From the NCBI GenBank assembly GCA_002293145.1, contig DBCO01000035.1:835-64598 (forward strand): a DNA stretch of 63,764 nucleotides. Direction: 5' to 3'. A program made the position numbers and the translations under genes. The number at the start of each line of letters is the position of its first letter. Position 1 is the first letter of the stretch. Below the pieces are notes generated by a model, which had not been told where the DNA came from, searched no databases, and saw only the letters and a program-made list of their open reading frames with translations. Positions 1-7,736 of this stretch are shown piece after piece. The DNA is from Akkermansiaceae bacterium UBA956. Its GTDB lineage: Bacteria; Verrucomicrobiota; Verrucomicrobiia; Verrucomicrobiales; Akkermansiaceae.

Positions 1-480
1 GTCCAAAAATCAGTTGCATCTCACTGCTCCTGTCCAAAACGCCTACAAGCGTTGTTGCTCCTCCCCAGTCGCCCCCTTCGGGCTGCTTTCAGCAGACTGT
101 CTTACTCCGTGCGGCTCAGCGTTTTTCAGCCAACCATTTTCACCAACTCGACAAAGCAAGCTTGTAAAAATTAAAGAGAATCAGACGCGCGACTTGACCA
201 GTGATTTCGCAAGGAATGTGTCAGTTTGTACTTTTCGCGACAAGCTCCTTTTGTCATAAAACTCACGCTTTGCCCCGCTACGCCGCCATTTTCCTGACAC
301 TGTTGTTTTTCCTCACAGGAGGAGGCTTGTCCCGCACGTTAGAAAGCCTCTACACTTCGCGTCTTCGCGAACTTACGCTGAATCATTCAAATCAAAGCCA
401 GTAATTGAGGCAGCCAATCAACAGGACAAGCCTATCGACAAATTGCAACGAAACTGGTTATAAAGTCTTCCTCAGTTTTA
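1..480. other. Leading non-coding stretch
   Basis: No gene is supported here. Two short plus-strand open frames exist (14-259 and 201-404), but their translations are Cys/Ser/Leu-rich with no domain, signal peptide or ribosome binding site, and they overlap each other. The stretch may hold the 3' flank of a gene outside the window and the promoter of the exbB operon. Confidence 0.5.
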
Positions 481-503
481 GGGGGCGATTTCTGCCCCCC
501 TTT
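481..503 (+). terminator. GC-rich hairpin upstream of exbB operon
   Basis: GGGGGC (481-486) pairs with GCCCCC (494-499) across a 7-nt loop and is followed by a short pyrimidine tract (ctttctctc). It may terminate transcription entering from the left, or be a 5'UTR hairpin of the exbB operon that starts at 566. The weak T-run leaves this open. Confidence 0.45.
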
Positions 504-565
504 CTCTCAGAGATTGTAAAACAATGCGGGATTGACGAAAGCCACGACTAGCCCTAAAAAAAGCC

Positions 566-1249
566 ATGCACTTGGCCTTAATCTCAGAATCTATCGGAAT
601 CGTCGAACAAGGAGGTGTCATTGTTTGGGTGCAATTGATCCTCGCCATCTTCGGCAGCATCTTCATCTGCGAGCGCATGTTTTTTTTCCATCGGGCTCGC
701 ATCAATGTCGCCGACCTCCTCATTGGCCTAGGCAACCACATCAAGAAAAAAGCTTTTGCCGAAGCTCGCCACGAGGCCGCACGCGCCCCAGGTCCCGTCG
801 CCCGCATCGCACATACCGTGCTAATCCGCCCCGAAATGATTCGCTCCGACCTGCGTGACATCGCGCAAGAGGCCGGGCAAATGGAAATGCCCCGCATCGA
901 GCGCAACATCCGCGCCATCCTCGGCGTCGCCCTGCTCACCCCCCTACTCGGTATGCTCGGCACCATTCTGGGCCTTGTCGATGTTTTCCAAAAAATGAAC
1001 GAACGCGTCGGGGTCGCGGGCCCTGCCGAGCTCTCCAGCGGGGTATTCCAATCGCTTGTCACCACAGCACTAGGCCTGATGATTGCAATTGTCATGTATC
1101 TTTTCTACCTATACTTTCATGGTCGGGCCCGCCGCCTGATGTATCGACTTGAGCGCGCAGGCATCGAAATTGTCAATCTCGTCTGTGACACCCGCCTCGA
1201 GGAGGAAAGACGCGCTTGTGAGAAATCCCAGACCACTCCCAATCCATGA
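566..1249 (+). CDS. exbB: MotA/TolQ/ExbB family proton channel protein
   Basis: This 227-residue inner-membrane protein belongs to the ExbB/TolQ family, which forms the pentameric channel that energises TonB or TolA. Three hydrophobic segments are visible: about residues 15-36, 112-134 (containing LLTPLLGMLGTILGLVDVF) and 150-178 (GVFQSLVTTALGLMIAIVM). The small-residue-rich segments 2 and 3, with two Thr in segment 3, are the family signature. The stop overlaps the next start by ATGA, so it is translationally coupled to the ExbD-like gene. No outer-membrane receptor gene is nearby, so the transported substrate cannot be told. A minus-strand frame over the same bases is a shadow. Confidence 0.9.
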   Translation: MHLALISESIGIVEQGGVIVWVQLILAIFGSIFICERMFFFHRARINVADLLIGLGNHIKKKAFAEARHEAARAPGPVARIAHTVLIRPEMIRSDLRDIAQEAGQMEMPRIERNIRAILGVALLTPLLGMLGTILGLVDVFQKMNERVGVAGPAELSSGVFQSLVTTALGLMIAIVMYLFYLYFHGRARRLMYRLERAGIEIVNLVCDTRLEEERRACEKSQTTPNP

Positions 1250-1683
1250 AACTGGAAAGCACTTTGCCAGAAGGCGTCGGCTTTATCTACGCCGTCCCCT
1301 TGCTCAATCTCTTTGCCGTTCTATTGATGTGCTTCGCCATCGGCCCTAAACTGGAGGAAAAAACAGGCATCACCCTGAGCATGCCATCGTCACTCTTTCA
1401 ACTCGAACGCTTTGAAGAGGCCGCCGTCGTAACCATGACCGCAGACGGCACTGACCGCCTCTACCTGGGTACCCGCAGCATCAGCCTTAAGGAGCTCGAA
1501 CCTCTGCTCGATGAACAATTTCATAGTGGACGTCATGAAAATTCTGCGATCGTTATCCGCGCTGATCGGCTCGTCCCCTCAGACGCCCTCCGCCAAGTTG
1601 CCGAGATTTGCATGCACAAGGGCCTGCGGGTCGTTCTCGCTGGAGCAGGCACGGGCAAGCCTACTGAATCCACTGCCGAATGA
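1246..1683 (+). CDS. exbD: ExbD/TolR-like protein lacking the usual membrane Asp
   Basis: This 145-residue protein has one N-terminal membrane segment (about residues 12-31) and a periplasmic domain, as in ExbD/TolR. In E. coli ExbD the membrane segment carries the essential proton-handling Asp25 in the context PFIDVMLVLL. Here the corresponding stretch reads PLLNLFAVLL, so Asn21 occupies the Asp position. The periplasmic part (SAIVIRADRLVPSDALRQVA) matches the ExbD strand-helix pattern. It overlaps exbB upstream and the next gene downstream by ATGA junctions. Assignment rests on fold pattern and on the exbB neighbour. Whether it can couple to proton flow is doubtful. Confidence 0.8.
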   Translation: MKLESTLPEGVGFIYAVPLLNLFAVLLMCFAIGPKLEEKTGITLSMPSSLFQLERFEEAAVVTMTADGTDRLYLGTRSISLKELEPLLDEQFHSGRHENSAIVIRADRLVPSDALRQVAEICMHKGLRVVLAGAGTGKPTESTAE

Positions 1684-2435
1684 ACGAGAACCCACCCAAG
1701 CGGAAGCGTCATGACGACCCATCCTTTCGGTGGGTATTCTCGTGGCGAAGAAATTACCGTCGACGCTGGCAGCTGCTGCTCGCCGCATCTGTCGTGCTGT
1801 TGATCATGAGCCTCTTGCTCGCCACCCTCCGCGTCCGCGTTTTACCTCCTCCCGTCACCCTCAACCGCAGCGGCAATCTCGTCATTGTGTCTGATACACC
1901 AGAAAATCAGGAGTGGTTGGAAAAAATCGCCCAGAAAACCCCTTTTCCTGACATATCTCGCATCGAAAACACCCGTAGCATAGAGGCCTTGAGTAAAAAT
2001 CTACTGCTGCCCTCTGCAGGCGAACTCGCCATTACTGCCCCCACTCGCCGCGAGGTCATCCTCCCTGAAAACGACGCCATCTTTGAGCAACTCGCCGTTT
2101 TCCCTCCACTCGATCACATCGAAGAGAAAACCTTACCTGAAGCCACTAACACCAACAGCCAACTCTTACCGCGCATCGTCTGGCTGTCTCCCTTGCGCTC
2201 AAGTTTTTCCGTCGATATTCCCGACTATATCGGGCCACTAACCCCCACGAGCGGCGTCCGCTACATGCTTGAAGTCAACCCCCAAGGCAACATTCAACAA
2301 TGCATACCCAGTCTCAAGGAAAGCACCAAACGCCTGCCCTCACTGGAAAACTGGCTCAAGCAATGCCGCTTCGATCCCGCATCCCGCATCAGCGGATGGA
2401 TCGCCTGTGAAATCATTTGGGAACCCGCACCATGA
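1680..2435 (+). CDS. Putative TonB-like membrane-anchored protein
   Basis: This 251-residue protein has a basic N-terminus (NPPKRKRHDD, RRNYRRRW), one membrane segment at about residues 30-48, and a long periplasmic part. The last 60 residues (from VRYMLEVNPQGNIQQC, with CRFDPA and a final IIWEPAP) have the spacing of a TonB C-terminal domain: a strand with G-N, a helix, F-x-P, and a closing strand ending in W. It starts in an ATGA overlap with the ExbD-like gene, where tonB is often found. It lacks the long Pro-Lys repeat of classical TonB, so the call is tentative; it could be a TolA-like or lineage-specific partner. Confidence 0.5.
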   Translation: MNENPPKRKRHDDPSFRWVFSWRRNYRRRWQLLLAASVVLLIMSLLLATLRVRVLPPPVTLNRSGNLVIVSDTPENQEWLEKIAQKTPFPDISRIENTRSIEALSKNLLLPSAGELAITAPTRREVILPENDAIFEQLAVFPPLDHIEEKTLPEATNTNSQLLPRIVWLSPLRSSFSVDIPDYIGPLTPTSGVRYMLEVNPQGNIQQCIPSLKESTKRLPSLENWLKQCRFDPASRISGWIACEIIWEPAP

Positions 2436-2659
2436 TCGAACTCAGCCTCTCTGAATACTGTCTCCTGATGGTCATCTCTGCATTTCTGCTGGTGACCCTG
2501 TTCAGTTGGATTTCCCGCTTCGCTCATTACAATGACGAGCGCCGAGGCAAAAAACGTCGATTTGTCTGCCCTCTCTGCCTCACCACTTGGGAAAATCGCA
2601 GCAAAGCCAAAATCGTCGATTGCCCGCATTGCGGTCGCCAGTGCCAACGCCCGCGCTAA
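2432..2659 (+). CDS. Small membrane protein with C-terminal zinc ribbon
   Basis: This 75-residue protein has one membrane segment (about residues 8-27) followed by a cytoplasmic zinc ribbon with two CxxC knuckles (CPLC and CPHC). The start at 2432 is chosen because it forms an ATGA overlap with the preceding stop, the same junction type as the two genes before it. An in-frame start 15 bases upstream is possible. Last gene of the ExbB/ExbD/TonB-like operon; function unknown. Confidence 0.65.
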   Translation: MIELSLSEYCLLMVISAFLLVTLFSWISRFAHYNDERRGKKRRFVCPLCLTTWENRSKAKIVDCPHCGRQCQRPR

Positions 2660-2738
2660 GAAAAAACACCACACTTGGGCTTGCACCCGCCGCATTCAGC
2701 GTATAGGAACTGTCGGGGACATCCGCCCATTTTATCAA

Positions 2739-3986
2739 ATGAACGACAGACGCGTAGTGATTACAGGGATTGGCTGCATCAGCCCACTCGGCAACGATTT
2801 GCAAAGCACATGGGAAGCCATGAAATCTGGTCGCAGCGGCATTGATCGCATCACCTGCATGGACACCACCGACTACACCACGCACATCGCCGGTGAGGTG
2901 AAAAATTTCGACGCAGCCCCTTATTTTAACAACGCCAAGGACTGCCGCCGTGCCGATCGCTACGTGCAGCTCGCCGTCGCCGCTGCGCGCATGGCTCTCG
3001 TTGACTCCGGCCTCGATCCCGAAAAAGTCAATAAACATCAAATCGGCGTCATGGTCAGCTCCGGCATCGGCGGCCTCGGCACCCTCGAAGAAGAGCACAC
3101 CAAGCTCCTCAATCGCGGTCCCGGTCGCGTTTCGCCTTTCCTCATCCCGATGATGATCGCCAACATCGCCAGCGGCATCATTTCCATGGAATACGGCTTC
3201 GGCGGCCCCAACATGTCGGTTGTCACCGCCTGCGCTACCTCCAATCACTCGATCGGCGAAGCCTGGCGCATCATCAAATTTGGCGATGCCGATGCCTTCC
3301 TTTGCGGCGGCGGCGAAGCCAGTATTCTCCCCTGCGGCCTCGGAGGTTTCGGTAACATGAGAGCTCTCAGCACCCGCAACGATGAACCACAACGCGCCTC
3401 CCGCCCCTTCGATGTTGGACGCGATGGCTTCGTCATGGGCGAAGGTGCCGGCGTATTGATGATCGAAGAACTCGAACACGCCAAAAAACGCGGTGCGCAC
3501 ATTTATGCCGAACTCATTGGCTACGGACTCAGTGCCGATGCTTACCACATGACCTCACCGCACCCCGAAGGCGAAGGCGCTGCACGCTGCATGGCCATGG
3601 CCCTCAAGCATGGTAAAATCAATGCCAACGAAGTCAACTATGTCAATGCCCACGGCACCTCCACCGGCCTCGGCGACGTTTGCGAAACCAAAGCCATCAA
3701 GAGAACATTCGGCGATCACGCCAAAAATGGCCTCATTGTCAGCTCCACCAAATCCATGACCGGACACCTTCTTGGTGCGACGGGTGGTGTCGAAATCGCC
3801 GCCTGCTTAATGGCGATGCGAGACAACATCATACCACCCACGATCAACCTCGATGAGCCAGATCCCCAATGCGATCTAGACTATGTCCCCCACGTCGCTC
3901 GCGAAGCACAAGTCGATGTTGCCCTGAGTAATAACTTCGGCTTCGGCGGCCACAACGCCTCCCTCCTCATCAAACGTTTCGTGTAA
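2739..3986 (+). CDS. fabF: 3-oxoacyl-[acyl-carrier-protein] synthase II
   Basis: This enzyme condenses malonyl-ACP with acyl-ACP in fatty acid elongation in the cytosol. The start at 2739 (MNDRRVVITGIGC) gives 415 residues, the family length; the open frame extends upstream only because it is not interrupted. The catalytic triad is visible: Cys165 in VVTACATSNHS, His305 in VNAHGTST and His343 in SMTGHLLGATGG, with Lys338 before the last. The C-terminal GFGGHN motif is present. NadA follows after 10 bases, so the two are probably co-transcribed. Confidence 0.96.
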   Translation: MNDRRVVITGIGCISPLGNDLQSTWEAMKSGRSGIDRITCMDTTDYTTHIAGEVKNFDAAPYFNNAKDCRRADRYVQLAVAAARMALVDSGLDPEKVNKHQIGVMVSSGIGGLGTLEEEHTKLLNRGPGRVSPFLIPMMIANIASGIISMEYGFGGPNMSVVTACATSNHSIGEAWRIIKFGDADAFLCGGGEASILPCGLGGFGNMRALSTRNDEPQRASRPFDVGRDGFVMGEGAGVLMIEELEHAKKRGAHIYAELIGYGLSADAYHMTSPHPEGEGAARCMAMALKHGKINANEVNYVNAHGTSTGLGDVCETKAIKRTFGDHAKNGLIVSSTKSMTGHLLGATGGVEIAACLMAMRDNIIPPTINLDEPDPQCDLDYVPHVAREAQVDVALSNNFGFGGHNASLLIKRFV

Positions 3987-3996
3987 CTCGCCCTTC

Positions 3997-4929
3997 ATGT
4001 CCAGCCTCGACCTTTCCGCTGAAATCCTGCGTCTCAAAAATGAGCGCAATGCCGTCATTCTTGCTCACAACTACCAAACGGGAGATATCCAAGACCTAGC
4101 CGATTACGTCGGTGATTCGCTTGGTCTCGCCTATCATGCCCGCGATACTCAAGCTGACGTTATTGTCTTCTGCGGCGTGCATTTCATGGCCGAGACCGCG
4201 AAAATCGTCAATCCTACGAAGACCGTAGTACTTCCCGATAAAGATGCCGGTTGCTCGCTGGAACAAGCCTGCCCTGGTCCACAATTGGAAAAATTCCTCC
4301 AAGACCATGCGGAAAAAAATTACTACGTCATCGCCTACATCAACTGCTCCGCTCACGTCAAAGCCCTCTGCGATGTGATCTGCACCTCAGGCAATGCGGT
4401 AAAAATTGTCAACAAAGCTCCCGCTGATCGCCCCATTCTTTTTGTGCCCGATCAAAATCTCGGCGCCTGGGTCATGGAACAAACCGGTCGCAAAATGGAC
4501 CTGTGGCAAGGCTCGTGCTACGTTCATGTGGAGTTCACCCGCGACTCGATCCGCAAAATCAAAGAAGAATATCCCGATGCCCTCGTCGTCGCTCACCCTG
4601 AATGCACGCAAGCTGTACGCTTGTTAGCCGATGAAGTCTGCTCGACCGAAAAAATGGTGACCTACTGCAAAAACGCACCCGTTACAGACATCATCGTCGT
4701 CACCGAGAGCGGCATGCTGCATCGCCTACGCCGCGAGTGCCCCGAGAAAAACCTCATCCCAGGACCAACCGATCGCTGTGCCTGCGCTGATTGCCGTTAC
4801 ATGAAAATGAACACCTTGCAAAAGCTCCACGATTGCCTGAAAAACCTTAGCCCCACCGTGGAACTGCCCGAAGACATCCGTTCACGCGCGGAAATCCCCC
4901 TGCTACGTATGCTAGAGCAGTCGAAGTAA
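3997..4929 (+). CDS. nadA: Quinolinate synthase
   Basis: NadA condenses iminoaspartate with dihydroxyacetone phosphate to quinolinate, in de novo NAD synthesis. The 310-residue protein shows the three pseudo-repeated domains: LAHNYQTGDIQDLADYVGDS near the start, FCGVHFMAETAKI (58-70), and the C-terminal PTDRCACADCRYMKMN. The oxygen-sensitive [4Fe-4S] cluster needs three Cys. Good candidates by comparison with E. coli NadA are Cys86 (GCSLEQAC), Cys174 (QGSCYVH) and one Cys of the 261-266 motif. No nadB or nadC is in the window. Confidence 0.95.
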   Translation: MSSLDLSAEILRLKNERNAVILAHNYQTGDIQDLADYVGDSLGLAYHARDTQADVIVFCGVHFMAETAKIVNPTKTVVLPDKDAGCSLEQACPGPQLEKFLQDHAEKNYYVIAYINCSAHVKALCDVICTSGNAVKIVNKAPADRPILFVPDQNLGAWVMEQTGRKMDLWQGSCYVHVEFTRDSIRKIKEEYPDALVVAHPECTQAVRLLADEVCSTEKMVTYCKNAPVTDIIVVTESGMLHRLRRECPEKNLIPGPTDRCACADCRYMKMNTLQKLHDCLKNLSPTVELPEDIRSRAEIPLLRMLEQSK

Positions 4930-5054
4930 TCAATGCCACAGCTCACGCAGCAAAAGTCAACATGATCTGTGTGCTGCTACGTCGACAATCAAGGCACGAT
5001 TCACCACCCCTTCCTTGACAGCCTACTTGCTTTGCTTCACTTTGCCCCAGCCCC

Positions 5055-6437
5055 ATGCCCAAGGTCTATTTCAAAACATACGGTTGCCAGATGAATGAAC
5101 GCGATACCGAACAGGTTGCGCGCATGTTCACGGAAGGCGGCTACACGCTCACCACGGATGAATCCGAGGCTGATGCGATTCTGGTCAACACCTGCTCTGT
5201 GCGCGATCAGGCCGAGCAAAAGGCCTTGGGGAAGATGAACAAAATGGGCAAAATCCGCCGCACCAATCCACACGTCGTCTATGGCTTCATGGGCTGCATG
5301 GCACAGTCGCGCGGAGAAGAACTTTTCAAGAGCATCCCTCACCTTGATGTAGTCGTCGGCACGCAAAAATACCATAAGGTGTTTTCCTATGTGGATGAAA
5401 TTATCAAACGCCGGACCGAGGCGCGCATGGATCAACCGGAACTCTCGCTGCGCGGCACAAGTGTGTGCGATGTGGAGGAAGAAGATGGCTCGCAAAATAC
5501 CATCCGCGATCACATCACCAAGGATCGACAAGTCAGTGCCTTCGTCTCAATCATGCAGGGCTGCAACATGCGCTGCTCGTTTTGCATCGTGCCAGATACT
5601 CGTGGTAAGGAACGCAGTCGCCCCATCAGCCACATCGTCGACGAAGTGAAATCCCTTGTCGATCGCGGCGTGAAGGAAGTCAACTTGTTAGGCCAAATCG
5701 TGAATTTGTATGGACGCACCGAGTTTCCCATCGTTGAAGGCAAGTCACCTTTCGTGCAATTATTAGAATCTGTACATGAGATCAAAGGCCTTGAGCGCAT
5801 GCGTTTTGTATCACCGCACCCAATTGGATTTCGCGATGACTTGATTCAAGCGTTTGCCGATTTGCCCAAGCTGTGCTCGCACATTCACTTTCCGATGCAG
5901 AGCGGATCAGACCGTATTCTTAAGCTGATGCGCCGTCCCTATCGTCACGAAAAATTCGTCGAAATCTGTGGGAAAATGAAAGCAGTTCGGCCTGACCTCG
6001 CAATCACCACCGATATCATCGTAGGCTTTCCGGGAGAAACGGAAGATGATTTTCAGGCGACGCTTGATACGGTAAAGCAGGTGGAGTTTGCCAATGCATT
6101 TATCTTCCGCTACTCCAAACGACGCAACACACCCGCTGCGGAAATGGATGGGCAGATCGAGGAAACCGTAAAGGAGGAACGCAATCAAATCCTACTCGCT
6201 GCCGTAAACGAAATTTGCATGCGCCAACACGCCTCTGAAGTAGGGAAAATCGTAACGATTCTCTGCGAGGGCCCATCGCGCTACAACAAGACCCGCCTCA
6301 GCGGTCGCACCAGCCAAAACCGCATCGTCGTATTCGAGGGCGACGCCTCACAACTGAGTGGCCAAATGCTCAACATGAAGATCGAAAGCAGCACCGGCTT
6401 TACACTCTACGGCACGCCGACAGTCACTAAAATCTAA
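5055..6437 (+). CDS. miaB: tRNA-2-methylthio-N6-dimethylallyladenosine synthase
   Basis: A radical SAM enzyme that adds the methylthio group to i6A37 of tRNAs reading UNN codons. At 460 residues it has the full family length. The N-terminal UPF0004 domain has Cys11, Cys47 and Cys81 for the auxiliary cluster. The radical SAM motif CNMRCSFC (Cys170/174/177) is followed by RGKERSRP, and the C-terminal TRAM domain covers about 385-455. It starts with MPKVYFKTYGCQMN, typical of MiaB. A TTGACA box lies at about 5018, upstream of the start, but no convincing -10 was identified. Confidence 0.96.
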   Translation: MPKVYFKTYGCQMNERDTEQVARMFTEGGYTLTTDESEADAILVNTCSVRDQAEQKALGKMNKMGKIRRTNPHVVYGFMGCMAQSRGEELFKSIPHLDVVVGTQKYHKVFSYVDEIIKRRTEARMDQPELSLRGTSVCDVEEEDGSQNTIRDHITKDRQVSAFVSIMQGCNMRCSFCIVPDTRGKERSRPISHIVDEVKSLVDRGVKEVNLLGQIVNLYGRTEFPIVEGKSPFVQLLESVHEIKGLERMRFVSPHPIGFRDDLIQAFADLPKLCSHIHFPMQSGSDRILKLMRRPYRHEKFVEICGKMKAVRPDLAITTDIIVGFPGETEDDFQATLDTVKQVEFANAFIFRYSKRRNTPAAEMDGQIEETVKEERNQILLAAVNEICMRQHASEVGKIVTILCEGPSRYNKTRLSGRTSQNRIVVFEGDASQLSGQMLNMKIESSTGFTLYGTPTVTKI

Positions 6438-6613
6438 GAATTTTTTTCATTTATGTGAAACTGGACAGAACGAAGCACCGAATGATTTTAGCTCAATTCC
6501 CCCTAGTTACTTAAAAGCAGCGTGTTTATGTAATTTTTCTTTACATTAAACCAAAAAGAGAATTTAATTGTTGCGGTTACAGCGCCATTCTTCAAACACA
6601 CCAATTTTCGCTG
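6438..6613. other. Non-coding gap with a small dyad
   Basis: AT-rich gap after miaB. ATGTAA (6528-6533) and TTACAT (6541-6546) form a dyad with a 7-base centre, extended by matching A/T bases on both sides. It could be a regulator binding site; no partner regulator can be named. Confidence 0.3.
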
Positions 6614-6796
6614 ATGAAATCATCGCTCTTTGTCTCTTTCAGTTCTGTATTTTTCCTCTCATGGCTGGCATTGTCCTTCACAACCAGCCTCAAACCATTA
6701 CCCCGCCTGGGCAAAGGTTCTCTGCCAATTAGCTCGGTAAAGCCAGCTGAAAAGACTCTAGATACGACAAACAAACAGCTTGCCTCAGCGAGATAA
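6614..6796 (+). CDS. Possible small membrane/secreted protein
   Basis: A 60-residue open frame starting MKSSLFVSFSSVFFLSWLAL, which looks like a signal anchor, followed by a short polar tail. No clear ribosome binding site and no recognised family. It sits between the ends of the convergent miaB and uppS genes. It may be real or chance. Confidence 0.25.
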   Translation: MKSSLFVSFSSVFFLSWLALSFTTSLKPLPRLGKGSLPISSVKPAEKTLDTTNKQLASAR

Positions 6797-6813
6797 AGCT
6801 ACATTCCACGAAA

Positions 6814-7524
6814 TCACACGCCACCAAATCGACGGTGGCGTTTTTGGTATGCGCGCACAGCATCAAACAAATCTCCCTGGCGAAATTCTGGCCATAGTTT
6901 GTTGACGATAATCATCTCGGCATAACTAATCTGCCAGAGCAAAAAGTTCGATACCCGCATTTCTCCCGAAGTACGAATCAACAAATCCGGATCCGGAATG
7001 TCAGCCGTGTAGAGGTAGCGCGAGAACAGCTGCGGAGAAATTTCCGATAGCTCCAAGGCCCCCGATTTCACCTCTGCGGCAATTTTTTTCGTGGCCTCGG
7101 CGATTTCCTCACGCGAGCCATAGGACAAGGCCAGAACCAAGGTCAGACTGGTATTTTCCGCAGTTTTGGCAAGCACACGATCAAGAGTAGCGCGCGTTTT
7201 TGCGGGCAATCGATCAAGCTGACCAATTGCCAAGAGCCTCACATCTTGGCGCATCAAATCTGATAACTTTGATTCAAGAAATTTCTCCAATAGCATCATC
7301 AAGGCGGAGACTTCGGCCTCAGGACGATTCCAGTTTTCGGAAGAAAAAGCATACAGCGTCAAATATTGCACACCCATTTCCTTACAGGCATCAATCGCCT
7401 CGCGCACGGATTCAGCTCCAGCACGGTGTCCCTGCACGCGAGGCAGTCCGTGATTTTTTGCCCAGCGCCCATTCCCATCCATGATGATGGCGATGTGTTG
7501 CGGAATGTCATTGTGAAGCTTCAT
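6814..7524 (-). CDS. uppS: Isoprenyl transferase (undecaprenyl diphosphate synthase)
   Basis: This 236-residue cis-prenyltransferase makes the C55 lipid carrier for peptidoglycan and O-antigen. It shows the motif HIAIIMDGNGRWA with the catalytic Asp16, the downstream YAFSSENWNRP motif, and the C-terminal PDPDLLIRTSGEMRVSNFLLWQ stretch with the conserved RTSGE and SNF. Length matches the family. Unlike many bacteria, no frr or cdsA gene is adjacent. Confidence 0.95.
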   Translation of the reverse strand: MKLHNDIPQHIAIIMDGNGRWAKNHGLPRVQGHRAGAESVREAIDACKEMGVQYLTLYAFSSENWNRPEAEVSALMMLLEKFLESKLSDLMRQDVRLLAIGQLDRLPAKTRATLDRVLAKTAENTSLTLVLALSYGSREEIAEATKKIAAEVKSGALELSEISPQLFSRYLYTADIPDPDLLIRTSGEMRVSNFLLWQISYAEMIIVNKLWPEFRQGDLFDAVRAYQKRHRRFGGV

Positions 7525-7736
7525 GGAGTAGTGAAAAACGTTTTACGATCTGAGCACAGATATGTGAACGAATGATGAGAGCAAAGTGAAAATTTCGTAC
7601 TATGTTTCCTCACTGCGCGCTCAACATAGGTCTCAATTACCTTGCCGTCAATTCCTCTGCTTAGAAAACCATCGTTGCTCGTAATTTTATCCAAATCCCT
7701 GTTTGCCTTTGTGAAACATATCGCTAGCGTTACGCC

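Noticed and set aside
14..404. Two overlapping short plus-strand frames at the window start
   Set aside because: No homology-like features, no ribosome binding site, mutually overlapping.
2580..3548. 322-codon minus-strand open frame across fabF
   Set aside because: Antisense to a clear fabF with all catalytic residues; its Ala/Gly/Val/Asp-rich translation is the usual shadow of codon bias.
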